A stretch of 64,000 bases of DNA from the NCBI GenBank assembly GCA_965263165.1, contig OZ253584.1, positions 1,054,001 to 1,118,000 on the forward strand, read 5' to 3'. The translations under genes and the position numbers were made by a program. Source of the stretch: SAR202-VII-2 sp965263165. GTDB lineage: Bacteria > Chloroflexota > Dehalococcoidia > Lucifugimonadales > SAR202-VII-2. Each line of letters begins with the position of its first letter. The first letter of the stretch is position 1. This document shows, one piece after another, positions 25,527-34,944 of the stretch. A model generated the notes under the pieces. That model made no database searches. It was given only the letters and a program-made list of their open reading frames with translations, and was not told where the DNA came from.

Positions 25527-28034
25527 TCATAGGGATTTGACTGCGTTCTCGATGGCCGACGTTGCGTCCTGATAGTCTGTTCCCGGCGAGAAGGCCAACG
25601 GCTCTCCCAAGCGGACCTCGACCCTCCCCCGATGGAAGATGGGGAATCGTGTGGGGGAGCCCAGCTTGTGGATGTATAAGCGCAGCGGGACCACGGGAAT
25701 TTGCCCCTCGACGGCGACGAGGCCGACGCCGCTCATGAAGGGCCTGATGGGCCCTCCAACGGTGAGTTCGCCCTCCGGATATATCAGGACCGACCAGCCG
25801 TTGTCCATGATCTTCCCCATGTTCTCAAGGCTGGGCCTGACGGACCCCTCTTTAGCCAGTGGGAAGGCGTTTCCCAATAGGGGGTTCATGATCCACCATA
25901 CCGGATTCTTCCAGAGATCGGCGGCCCCGGCCACTGCCATCCGGCGACGCCACTTGAGGGGGACAGCCTTGATGATCAACGGGTTATCCAGGCCCAAGTT
26001 GTGGTTAGACGCGAAGAGTACGGGGCCGGTGACGCCTTCTAAGTTTTCTCGGCCCACCACCTTCAGCCTATAGGGAAGGCTGACGAGCGGGAAGATGAGC
26101 GTCCGTTGGAGGAATCCGCGAAGGATGCGGCACCACCATTGCATGCCCCAACCTGGGAAGCTCATCAACGGCGGGTTCCTTGACCCTTCTTCGACGAGAG
26201 CCTCCAGGTCCCGGACCGTCGTCTCCGGGCTCAACTGGCTCTCATCTATGTAGACACCGAGCTCTGTTTCCATTGCCGACAGCAGCTCGACGCGGCCGAG
26301 GGAGTCCAAGTCGAGGTCGTCGCCGAGGGTTGCGTCGTCCCGCACCTCCTCGACGCTTCGTCTGCTCACCTCGCCGATGATGTGGAGCAGGCTCCTTGCC
26401 CCTCCTGCGGGTCTGTCGCCGGAGGGTGATGCAGCCGGACTCTCCGGCTGTATCTTCCCGAGAATAGTATCGATCACCACCCCTTTCTTTACTTTGAGGG
26501 TGTGCGTGCGGGGGAAGTCGTCGTCAGCCCAAACAGTGAAGCCTCGTATCCTCTGCTGTTCAGCCAGTTGGCCATTGGTCCAGGAAACAACCTCTAGGGC
26601 GGTGTCGGCGTTGTCCAGAATCAAGGCCGCGTGCACTTCAACCAACGAACCCCTCGTCAGCCCCACCACGGTCGCATCCGTAACGTTTGGGTGCTTTGCC
26701 AGCACCGTCTGGATGTCCTCAGGGAAGATGTTTTGGCCGCTGGGGAGTACGATCATATCCTTCTTCCTGCCCTGGACGTGCAAGAATCCCTCGTCATCGA
26801 AGAACCCCAGATCGCCCGTCAGGTACCAATCTCCATCGAAAGCTGCTGCAGTCTCCTCGGTCGCCTGCCAGTAACCCGGGGTGATGTTGTCCCCGCGCAC
26901 CAGAATCTCGCCTTCGCTGCTGATTTTTACCTCTACGTTAGGCAGCGGCCGACCGGTGGAGTCGAGGCGACGTTCCCGTAAGCTGTGATTGCTGATGACG
27001 GGAGATGCCTCGGTGGTCCCATAGCCCTGTACGATCTTGACTCCAAGCGCCTCCCACTTGCGTCCCAGGTCTTGGTCTAGCACCGCCCCACCCGACACGA
27101 TGAAGTCGAGCTTTCCGCCAAACTGCTTGTGGACCCGTCGGAACAGAAGGCGTCTCAGGGGGAAAGGCGTCGCCCCTGCTATCCTGAGAAGCCGGTTCCA
27201 GAGGGCTTCCTTTCCCTGCCGTTTCACCTCCCGCTCAATCCCGTTCATCAGCAACTCCAACGCCTGAGGGACGAGAAGCATGATCGTTATTCTGCGCTCG
27301 CGCATCGTCCGGGCCAGAACGGTCGGCTGGCGGCTGGTCGGATATGTGACACTGGCACCGTAGTACAACACGATGAATAGTCCACCCATCTGCTCGTACA
27401 TGTGACTGAGGGGAAGGATGGACAGGAGCCGGCTCGAGGGCTTGCAGGAGATGTAGTGGGATATACCTTCTATGTTCGCTGTCAGGTTTCGGTGCGTAAG
27501 CATGACGCCCTTCGGGTCGCCCGTTGTGCCCGAGGTGAACATGATCTCGGTAAGATCGTCTGGAGAGATGTCCACGTGCTTCGGCTGGGGCAAACCCTGG
27601 ATTGCGGTCTCCAACTCCTCGAAGGTGATTTCAGGGACTCCCAGGTCAACCTCGTCCTTTGGAGTGAACCGGGATGTGAACGCCATTTTCGGGTCTGTCC
27701 TGGATACCACCCTTGCAACGTAGTCTGGCGCGCTGCGAAGGTCCAAGGGGACCAATATGACCCCCGCTCTGATACACCCGAAGAAGATAAGCACCCAGTG
27801 GGGAGAGTTGGGGCCCCACAGGATTACTTGGTCCCCCTTAGTCAGGCCCCGGCGCTGGAGGAGGGTTGCGACCTGGCCCGACTCGTTCCACAGCCGTGAA
27901 TAGCTCCAGCGCTGGTATCGAAATGCCGGCTTGAACAAGAGGGCGTCGCGGGACCCGTGCCTCTCGACCGCCCCCCGTAGAAAGTCCAGCACGGTCTCAC
28001 CCACCGGAGCACCGGACATACGAGCATTTCTCAT
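25527..28034 (-). CDS. Fused acyl-AMP ligase / acyl carrier domain / PlsC acyltransferase
   Basis: The 835 residue protein joins three activities in phospholipid synthesis. Residues 1-~500 are an AMP-forming acyl-CoA/acyl-ACP synthetase (TSGTTGDPKGVMLTH, GYGTTEASPV, YLTGDLGFFDDEG). Residues ~555-640 are a phosphopantetheine-carrier domain with the attachment site DDLDLDSLGR. Residues ~655-835 are a 1-acylglycerol-3-phosphate acyltransferase with NHNLGLD (NHx4D) and IYPEGEL. The likely job is to activate a fatty acid, hold it on the built-in carrier and pass it to a lysophospholipid or glycerol phosphate; this is inferred from the domain order. I chose the ATG at 28034 because AGGAGG precedes it. 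The broken MBL-fold gene lies 43 bp upstream on the same strand. Confidence 0.88.
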   Translation of the reverse strand: MRNARMSGAPVGETVLDFLRGAVERHGSRDALLFKPAFRYQRWSYSRLWNESGQVATLLQRRGLTKGDQVILWGPNSPHWVLIFFGCIRAGVILVPLDLRSAPDYVARVVSRTDPKMAFTSRFTPKDEVDLGVPEITFEELETAIQGLPQPKHVDISPDDLTEIMFTSGTTGDPKGVMLTHRNLTANIEGISHYISCKPSSRLLSILPLSHMYEQMGGLFIVLYYGASVTYPTSRQPTVLARTMRERRITIMLLVPQALELLMNGIEREVKRQGKEALWNRLLRIAGATPFPLRRLLFRRVHKQFGGKLDFIVSGGAVLDQDLGRKWEALGVKIVQGYGTTEASPVISNHSLRERRLDSTGRPLPNVEVKISSEGEILVRGDNITPGYWQATEETAAAFDGDWYLTGDLGFFDDEGFLHVQGRKKDMIVLPSGQNIFPEDIQTVLAKHPNVTDATVVGLTRGSLVEVHAALILDNADTALEVVSWTNGQLAEQQRIRGFTVWADDDFPRTHTLKVKKGVVIDTILGKIQPESPAASPSGDRPAGGARSLLHIIGEVSRRSVEEVRDDATLGDDLDLDSLGRVELLSAMETELGVYIDESQLSPETTVRDLEALVEEGSRNPPLMSFPGWGMQWWCRILRGFLQRTLIFPLVSLPYRLKVVGRENLEGVTGPVLFASNHNLGLDNPLIIKAVPLKWRRRMAVAGAADLWKNPVWWIMNPLLGNAFPLAKEGSVRPSLENMGKIMDNGWSVLIYPEGELTVGGPIRPFMSGVGLVAVEGQIPVVPLRLYIHKLGSPTRFPIFHRGRVEVRLGEPLAFSPGTDYQDATSAIENAVKSL

Positions 28035-28077
28035 TGCTACCTCCTGGTCGCTGCAGGCAGCCAAGGGTTTCAGGTTC

Positions 28078-28877
28078 TTATGTGCAGGCGCGTGGGACAG
28101 CAGGGTTCCCGTCCGCTAAACGCCGGGCCGTCGCGTCCACTACCACGGTGGTCAGACACTGTATTGTTGAATAAGCTTTCGGGTCTTCGCTGGGATCGCT
28201 ACGCATGGGAGGGAAGTGACTGAAGCATATGGTGTCGAAGTCCAGGCCCAGGAGTTTCTCCACCGACCTCATAGCCTCCTTCGGACGCTGGGTGACGCTT
28301 ACGGCCGGCGGATCGAGCCTGCGGGCGAACTTGTACTGAAGCGCGTCTCCAACGATGATGGCCCCTTTGCGCGGCAGGTGGAGGGCAATGCTGCCTTCGG
28401 TGTGTCGGGAAGGTGAACCACGCGCACTTCGGTCCCGAAGGGGATAAGATCGCCGTCCTCAAACCGGTCGTCAACAGGAACGGAGCTTCCCATGTGCCTG
28501 CTGACGACGGGCTGTGTCATCTTCCCGATCAGCCCGTTCTGCAGCGGGCGCGGCGTTGTCGCCGCGCCTGCGATGATGTCGGCCTCAAGCCGATGCACGG
28601 CGATCGCGACCTCCCTTCCCGCTACCAGCCTACCCAGGCCTCCCGAATGGTCTGGGTGGGCGTGGGCAATGACGATCCTTCCTACCTGTTCGGGAGGCAG
28701 TCCCGGGGTCTCCGGTTCCTGTAGTATCGGGCCCGAGCTTCCCCAGAGCCCCGCGTCGACCAATAGCACCTTCCCGTTCTCGACTAGGGCGGTTACTCTG
28801 GCCCCAATAGCGCGGATCTTGAATACCCCACCGGTGATAGCTATAGGCCTGCCGAATATCATAAGTCTCGTTTGCAC
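28078..28877 (-). pseudogene. MBL-fold metallohydrolase, single frameshift
   Basis: The gene starts MQTRLMIFGRPIAITGGVFK and contains the metal site HAHPDHSGG, as in metallo-beta-lactamase-fold hydrolases. Near + strand 28405-28409 one base appears to be missing: the minus strand reads HLPD then leaves frame, whereas adding one G restores HLPG HTEGSIALHLPRKGAIIVGD and an open frame to the stop at 28078, including SHFPPM. The restored protein would be about 266 residues, a normal length. Either a sequencing or assembly error or recent inactivation explains this. It is co-directional with the fused ligase gene. The substrate is unknown. Confidence 0.75.
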
Positions 28878-28913
28878 CGGCTGGACCGGGTGGGGCGCGT
28901 CATCGCGACCACC

Positions 28914-29190
28914 GACCGGAGGTCTCCGACGCCACGTCCCGCATCAAGGAGTACCGGGAGCGGCGGGTGATGCTGGACAGCGCCGAAACCATAGCCACCT
29001 TCGCCCAGGAGATAAGCGAACTCCTCATGACCAGCGAGTTGACCGCGACCAGGACCTTCGTCAAGGAGATTGGGATCAAGCCCGGCAACGCCGTCTCTCT
29101 ACACTATCCCCACGCCGGACGATAGCACCATAGGGGAGCGGACGCCGCTGAGGTCGCCCTCAACGGACGAGTTATGCTTACCATACGTCT
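28914..29190 (+). pseudogene. Relic C-terminus of a large serine recombinase
   Basis: Across two frames the DNA encodes RIKEYRERRVMLDSAETIAT, LLMTSELTATRTF, VKEIGIKPGNAV, YTIPTPDDS and finally NGRVMLTIRLGGPK. This parallels the end of the intact recombinase at 46064 (ETITTYALDMSMFLNESELT, VRYTIPMPDDSPI, NGSVLSTVKFGG). At least two frameshifts are present. It ends at CTTGGTGGGCC, whose complement GGCCCACCA equals the last nine bases of the tRNA-Ile at 50666. It is a decayed integration end. Confidence 0.7.
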
Positions 29191-29895
29191 TGGTGGGCCT
29201 AAGTGTACTGTACTGCGAACTTTTTGGTGGGAGGTCCTGCTGTAGCAGGCCGCAGCACTTCAACCAACTCCGAGGCGCAACCGGCCTTGTGGACCTCCAG
29301 GGGTGGATTGTGCCTGAAGAGTGCTACGGTGACACCTACCGCCCCTCGTAAGATCTGGACTTTGCAGCCCTACCTGGAGGCACGGACGATGCAAGCCAGG
29401 TGATTCACTCGGAGCGAGTCTACGAGGAGTATAGAGCCCTCTACTCCGAAGATGGTTCAGTTGATGAACCTTCCATAAGGATGGAGTGGTAGAGACTCCG
29501 CAGGAGGCGTCGGATCGTCTCCTGGCAAGACCCGCGGGTATCCAAGGTGGTGTGGCGGTGCGGCAGTATCCCTCTTACCGGCTCCCACTGCCTCAACTGT
29601 CGGCGGTACGATTCCCACGGCCGTCTGACATGGAGTCACCTCTTCCGAGGCGGCTAACCAGCCGCAGCCGGGCCGAGGAAGTGTTGCCGTCTGCAGGTCT
29701 CGGATTTGCAAAGATCCCATAGACTAGATACCGCTCGGGCGATGGAGATACTTGACCGGGGAGCCGATCATCTGGAGGCGGCCAACGATGACGCCGTTGC
29801 CGTCCCGGGTGTCGGCACGATAGAAGGTGCTGGCGATTGAGGAGAACACACTGCATTGGACCAACAAGACTATTGACTTGCAGGGAGGCAGCCAC
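29191..29895. other. Non-coding stretch between relic and ABC operon
   Basis: No intact gene is seen. A minus-strand frame around 29724-29830 (SPVKYLHRPSGI at its end) and a + strand frame around 29405-29495 may be fragments, but neither has recognisable domains. The promoter of the ABC operon must lie near its right end. Confidence 0.3.
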
Positions 29896-30840
29896 ATGAC
29901 AACAGGGGCGGAGACGGGAGATGGAGCGATCAAGGGTGCAGCAAGGGCGGCCATTCACACGAGTGGACTGACCAAATACTACGGCAAGAAACGCGGCATT
30001 GAAGACCTTGATCTGGACGTGCAGGAAGGCGAGATCTTCGGATTCCTCGGCCCCAACGGCGCCGGGAAGTCGACGACCATTAGAACGTTGCTCGACGAAA
30101 TCAGACCCACTGCCGGCACCGCGACAATCCTGGGCCTTGCTACGCACAGGGATGCTGTGGCCATACGAAGGCACATCGGTTATATCCCGGGAGACTTGGC
30201 GTTGTACCCGAACTTTACGGGCCGCGACACCTTGGAGTACTTCGCGAACATGCGTGGCGGGGTCGACTGGTCCTATGTCGGCGAGCTTGCTGAACGCCTT
30301 GATTCGGACCTGTCCAGAAAGGTGGGAGACCTATCAACGGGCAACCGGCAGAAGATTGGCGTTATTCAGGCCTTCATGAACCGGCCGGACCTGCTGATAA
30401 TGGACGAACCTACCTCGGGACTCGATCCGTTGATGCAACGGGAGTTTCAAGGAATGGTAAGCGAGGTCACGGCAGAGGGGCGCACCGTCTTCCTGTCCAG
30501 CCATACGCTCTCTGAGGTCCAGCGGGTGGCTGACCGAGTCGGCATCATCCGCGACGGCTTTCTCATAACTGTCGAGTCGGTTGCGGACCTTCGGTCGAAG
30601 GCGATGCGCCAGGTGGAGTTTGTGTTGGATTCCCCAGCAGACGCCGCAGTGTTTGTAATGGTTCCGGGAGTCCGCAACGTCGTTGCCAACGACAAACACG
30701 TCGGGATGTCCTTCGGCGGGGACATGGGCGAGCTCCTGAAGGCGGCGACCGACCGCTACGGTGTTGCGGACATCAAGACCAGCGAGGCCGACCTGGAAGA
30801 GATCTTCCTTACGTACTACAAGAGCGACAAGGAGGACTAA
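29896..30840 (+). CDS. ABC-2 type exporter, ATP-binding protein
   Basis: The 314 residue ATPase powers an exporter formed with the next gene. Walker A is GPNGAGKSTTI, the Q-loop region follows, the signature is the divergent LSTGNRQKIG, and Walker B is LLIMDEPTSGLD. A C-terminal ~80 residue extension is typical of drug/antibiotic-type (DrrA/CcmA-like) ATPases. The ATG at 29896 has GGGAGG nine bases upstream; an earlier in-frame ATG is unlikely. The stop at 30840 precedes the permease GTG by two bases, and its last codons contain the permease ribosome binding site (AAGGAGG). Confidence 0.9.
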   Translation: MTTGAETGDGAIKGAARAAIHTSGLTKYYGKKRGIEDLDLDVQEGEIFGFLGPNGAGKSTTIRTLLDEIRPTAGTATILGLATHRDAVAIRRHIGYIPGDLALYPNFTGRDTLEYFANMRGGVDWSYVGELAERLDSDLSRKVGDLSTGNRQKIGVIQAFMNRPDLLIMDEPTSGLDPLMQREFQGMVSEVTAEGRTVFLSSHTLSEVQRVADRVGIIRDGFLITVESVADLRSKAMRQVEFVLDSPADAAVFVMVPGVRNVVANDKHVGMSFGGDMGELLKAATDRYGVADIKTSEADLEEIFLTYYKSDKED

Positions 30841-30842
30841 CG

Positions 30843-32501
30843 GTGGCGTTTGCCAACATCTTCCTCAGGACGGCACGGGACCGGTGGTTGGGGTGGGCGA
30901 TCGCTGCCGCTAGCCTGACGCTGCTCCTGCTCTTCGGGATGTTCACTTACCGTTAAATCGATCTTACCGTCTACAGCGAATTGCCCGAAGCGTTTCGGTC
31001 GCTGCTTGGCATCAGTGACGATGTCGACGTAGGTGGGCTGGCCGTAGGCTATGTCTTTGGGTCGTTCGGCGCCGTTGTCGTTGCAGTAATGGGCCTCGTG
31101 ATGGGCGCGGCGTCCATTGCCGGCGAGGAGAGGAACGGCACAATGGGCATTCTCCTCGTCAATCCCAAGAGCCGTACACACGTCCTGCTGTCCAAGGCTG
31201 CAGCCCTCGTGCTACTCACGGCCCTGACGGTCTTTGTCATGTGGCTTCCCGCCCATCTCATGGCTGGGTTGCTGGGCATAGAGATCGGGGGTCTGGAGGT
31301 CGAGGCTTTGGCGCTTCACCTATTCTTCAACGCCGTCTTCTACGGGATTCTGGCCCTGGCCATTGGCACCGTGACCGGCAACCGTGACACGGCGACGGGC
31401 GGGACATCCGCCGTCCTTGTGCTGTCCTTCTTTGCGGTCGGCCTGTTGCCCCTTATTGAGGGACTGGAGGACCTGCGTAGGGCCCTTCCCTGGTACTACT
31501 TCGACGGCAGCGCCCCTGTTTACAACGGTATTGCCTGGGGTCACCTGGCTGTGTTGATTTCCGGATCAGTCCTGTTTTTGATTGCGGCTGTCATTGGATT
31601 CAATCGCCGAGACCTGAAGGGCCAGTCTGCTGGCACGACCTTGCTGGACAGGGTCCGAAGCAACCCACACCTGAACAGGTTGGTCGGGCGTCTTGCCGGC
31701 TCGGCGAGGGTCTCATCCATAAGGGTCAAGACCTTGTCGGACTATCAGGTCCTTCTCCTGGTCACGTCCGCGGCGATGTTCCTGGTGATGGGTGTGATGT
31801 TGGGCCCGATGTATGCATCCCTTCCGGAAGAGACGTTGTCCTCCTTCGAGCACCTCCCGAAGGAACTAATCGCTCTCTTCGGTGGAGGTGACATGAGCAC
31901 CCCGGAAGGGTGGTACACCCTTGAGACGTTCGGCTTGATGGCCCCGCTCTCGGTCATCCTGGTGACCGCTGTCATGGGTGCGGGGATCCTTGCTGGGGAG
32001 GAATCGCGCCGAACGATGGGGCTGCTGCTTGCCAACCCAATCAGCCGACACAGAATTGTGCTTGAAAAGGCCATGCCTATGGTCCTTTTCGGCATCATAG
32101 TCGGTGTTGCGACTTTCGCGGGCGTGGCTCTCGGGTCCGTGCTCGGCGACCTCGGGATGGACATCGGCAATATCGCAGCCACCGCAGCGCTCCAGGTGCT
32201 GGTGGGGTTGGCTTTCGGGACCCTTGCGCTGGCCCTCAGCGCGGGCACGGGGCGCACCGGTGTCGCGATTCTCGGCGCTGCGGGTGGGGCGCTTGTCTTC
32301 CACTTGTTGACTTCGTTAGCAAACGTCAGCGGTGGCCTTGGGGTCATTGCATGGCTGTCGCCGTTCCACTACTACTTGGGCAGCGACCCGCTCATCAACG
32401 GCATGGATTGGGGTGACGCCGCTGTGTTGGTCGCGCTGTCCATCGTGTTGGTCAGCCTGTCGGTTGTCTTGTTCCAGCGGCGAGACATCAGACAGCGGTG
32501 A
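30843..32501 (+). pseudogene. ABC-2 type permease, interrupted by an in-frame TAA
   Basis: A GTG at 30843 behind AAGGAGG starts VAFANIFLRTARDRW and the first membrane helix (SLTLLLLFGMFTYR). It then meets TAA at 30954-30956. The same frame continues without further stops to 32501, so the product would be about 552 residues with one nonsense codon. It contains two homologous halves, marked EERNGTMGILLVNPKSR and EESRRTMGLLLANPISR, each followed by several membrane helices: a fused duplicated ABC-2 permease. Unless the stop is misread or a sequencing error, the exporter lacks its first helix, or translation restarts near 30981 (TTG). It is partnered with the ATPase upstream. Confidence 0.8.
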
Positions 32502-32543
32502 TAGGGCTTCCCGTCTTGCGTTATTGTCCACGCAGGCGTCTGC

Positions 32544-32740
32544 TCCTCACGGAGAGCGAACTGACCGAGACCAAGGCGTTCATCAGGTCGTTCGTCAAGC
32601 AGGTGGCCGTGGCGCCCGGTAGGGTGACGGGTCCACTACACGATTCCCACGCCGGAGGACAACGGCATCGGCGGCGCTGGCATCGCAGAGGTCGTCTTGA
32701 GCCGCCGAGTTATGGTTTCGGTAACACATGGTGGGCCTAA
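32544..32740 (+). pseudogene. Relic C-terminus of a second serine recombinase
   Basis: The DNA encodes LLTESELTETKAFIRSFVKQ and VAVAPGRV, then after a one-base slip VHYTIPTPEDNGIGG and SRRVMVSVTHGGPK. This aligns with the end of the intact recombinase (NESELTERRAFIESFVKEIV). It stops at ATGGTGGGCC, the same tRNA-Ile-like core as at 29190. Only the last ~65 residues remain. Confidence 0.7.
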
Positions 32741-32785
32741 GTTGACGGTAGGCAGAACCATCTTCGAGATGCGGCTGGTTCTGTG
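32728..32785 (-). other. Tail-to-tail recombination scar
   Basis: On the minus strand this stretch encodes SRISKMVLPTVNLGPPC, again like recombinase C-terminal codons, meeting the + strand tail VMVSVTHGGPK over the shared GGTGGGCCTAAG. 32742-32773 matches 15763-15794 in the same orientation. It lies between the ABC operon and the defence operon and may be one boundary of the defence-bearing segment. Up to 32877 nothing else is seen. Confidence 0.45.
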
Positions 32786-32877
32786 AACTCCAAGAATCCG
32801 CTATTCCCAATTGCCCGGGTCAGTGGGGGAGGTCGGAGTGTGAATTGCTGGCGCGGACGCTGCCCGGCGTGTTCCAA

Positions 32878-34944
32878 TCAATTCATATCAATCTCCAACT
32901 GACACCCTTCCTCATGGAGACGCTGAAGGATCTCGATGGCCCTGAGACTCTGTCTTTCAGAGGGGATCTTGACGGGAACAAACGCCGCCACATCCAGTAT
33001 TCCAGCGTCATCGGGGGATAGCAGCCTCCTAGAAATGCCCCATGCCTTGACAGCACTCCAGAAATCTGATCCGGCTTGGACCACAATCGTCTGAGCCTCG
33101 ATGCCGTTCAGCATTCGTTGGTCCTTGACCGCAGTTCGTTTCGCGTCCGCCCGGTCGGCCGAGCTGAGCAGTTCTACCTCCAGGGCTTCAGGCCAAACCA
33201 CATTTAGCTGTGTCACTCGATTCCAGCAGGCTTGCTGTTTTGCCCACTCAGTCACATTCCGCATGTCCTCTGGCGAGTCAACGATTACTCCATGCACCGC
33301 CTCGGCACCAACAGTGAGTGCTTCCCGCAGACCAAGAGATATCCCCTGTGCCCGCCAGGTTCTGTCGAAGTTGATCGACTCTCCGCGCTGAGCCATATCG
33401 TGGGCGAGCTTGGCAATCGTGTAGGCGACGACATTTGCACGGTAGCCACCCTGGTACCAAGGCTGTTCCGTGACGATCTGCTCAACCGATCTGAACACGA
33501 TCACCTTTGCAATAGCCTCCCGGTAGTACATCTCGTTGAAATCGTCAGGGCGCTTGTCCCATTCCCCTCCAATGAACGACGCGAAGTCAGCGAAATTCTT
33601 CTGTGCGCCCTTACTGACGGTATCTGGCTTCTCACGCCACACGTTCAGGAACTTGGCGAGGTCTGTCTTTGTGAACACCTGCTTCTTCGGGTATTCAAGG
33701 TCGAATCTATTCCTACCAGCCTGAGTGAGACGACCACGGGCGTCTTGGTACTGACCCCGTGCGCGTTCATAGAACCACTTCGACTCCCGAAAGCTTCCAT
33801 CCATCGAAGGCGCGTACAGTCTCCTCGAAAAACCCTCCATCCTGACATGGAACGGGTGATTCGAGAAGAAGTCAGCCGCGCTCACGCGGTTCTGGCTGTT
33901 GGCGTACTCTGAGATCTTCGGGACAATCTCCAATGCCCTGTCGGGATCAACGATTGAGAGCTTCATCTGAACGAAGACTCGGTCCAGGTCGACCTCTCTG
34001 TTCCGGAGCGCCGCGTGTATGGACGCCGTGGTCTGTCCTCCGTTGACGATCTGAAAGTTGCGCATGCCAGTGAGCAGCAGCCCGTTCGGCGACTCGACGG
34101 TCTCCATGCTCTCCGCCGTGGCCGTTATGCCGTTGTTGTAGGCGAAGAACATTTCCGGATCGTTCGCAATGGTGTTTCGTATTCCCCGGTTGACGTTCCC
34201 ACGCGCCTGTAGGAACACCCGAACGTTCTGCTCAAGCAGCCGGGCTCCCCAGCGGTCGTATATCCGCGCCAGTTGGCTCCCGGGAAATACCGCTAGGTAG
34301 GACTCATAATCAGCATGTTCCATGTGTGCGGGCAGCACCACCAGCGGCCCGCCGAACTCATCCAGGTTGACCATGAGGTCCTCACGCTCATGCCCGGAAA
34401 TGGCATATCGATGAATTCGTCCGAGGTCCCAGACGCTGTAGGTGACGGGGACCCCATGGAGTTCACCGGCATCCCTGCCGTCTATCCGAGAGCTGAGCAC
34501 TCTGTTGCTGATTAGAAACAGGCGCACCCTGGATACGGAGGACCACCGTGCCGCGATGAGGTCTGCAAGCCCGAATGCTGGGGCTGACTCCTCCAGGCTG
34601 TTGCGAAACGCCTCATCCAGTGACCGGTCGAGGAAGTTGGACAGCCGCCTGAACGTTGCATTCATGTCGGTTGCCGTCAGAGTTGCGACCCCCTGGCTCT
34701 GGTTGAAGTCGGCGATGATCAGGCTGAGGACTCCGTCGGAGGCGGCAGGATCGCCGCCATAGCCGTCAACACGAATGCCACGAGGGGCTATGTGGTGAAC
34801 TCGGTCTGCGGTCTCAATCTCCCCGGCATCGGTCAGTGCCGCCGTGAAGACCTCAAAGAAAGCGTCCTCAACAAACCTCCCGTCGGCGTCGGCGAGGCCA
34901 TGAATCTCCTGAAACAGATCTTCGTGGAACTCAGCAATGTCAAT
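32878..34944 (-). CDS. AIPR-family abortive phage-infection protein
   Basis: The AIPR family (PF10592) is linked to abortive infection and to MORC/Z1 restriction clusters. Conserved regions are visible as EMFFAYNNGITATA, NFQIVNGGQTTASIH and NSQNRVSAADFF. The first ATG is at 34665, but the minus-strand frame is open and protein-like for 93 more codons (EFHEDLFQEIHGLADADGRF and GIRVDGYGGD, as in other AIPR N-termini). The best start is an ATT at 34944 overlapping the upstream stop (ATTGA) and 11 bases after GGGAGG, giving 688 residues. A non-AUG, coupled start is inference. It is the last gene of the operon. Confidence 0.85.
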   Translation of the reverse strand: MDIAEFHEDLFQEIHGLADADGRFVEDAFFEVFTAALTDAGEIETADRVHHIAPRGIRVDGYGGDPAASDGVLSLIIADFNQSQGVATLTATDMNATFRRLSNFLDRSLDEAFRNSLEESAPAFGLADLIAARWSSVSRVRLFLISNRVLSSRIDGRDAGELHGVPVTYSVWDLGRIHRYAISGHEREDLMVNLDEFGGPLVVLPAHMEHADYESYLAVFPGSQLARIYDRWGARLLEQNVRVFLQARGNVNRGIRNTIANDPEMFFAYNNGITATAESMETVESPNGLLLTGMRNFQIVNGGQTTASIHAALRNREVDLDRVFVQMKLSIVDPDRALEIVPKISEYANSQNRVSAADFFSNHPFHVRMEGFSRRLYAPSMDGSFRESKWFYERARGQYQDARGRLTQAGRNRFDLEYPKKQVFTKTDLAKFLNVWREKPDTVSKGAQKNFADFASFIGGEWDKRPDDFNEMYYREAIAKVIVFRSVEQIVTEQPWYQGGYRANVVAYTIAKLAHDMAQRGESINFDRTWRAQGISLGLREALTVGAEAVHGVIVDSPEDMRNVTEWAKQQACWNRVTQLNVVWPEALEVELLSSADRADAKRTAVKDQRMLNGIEAQTIVVQAGSDFWSAVKAWGISRRLLSPDDAGILDVAAFVPVKIPSERQSLRAIEILQRLHEEGCQLEIDMN

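Noticed and set aside
29827..29896. Upstream ATG for the ABC ATPase
   Set aside because: The ATG at 29896 has the ribosome binding site and the extra 23 residues look random.
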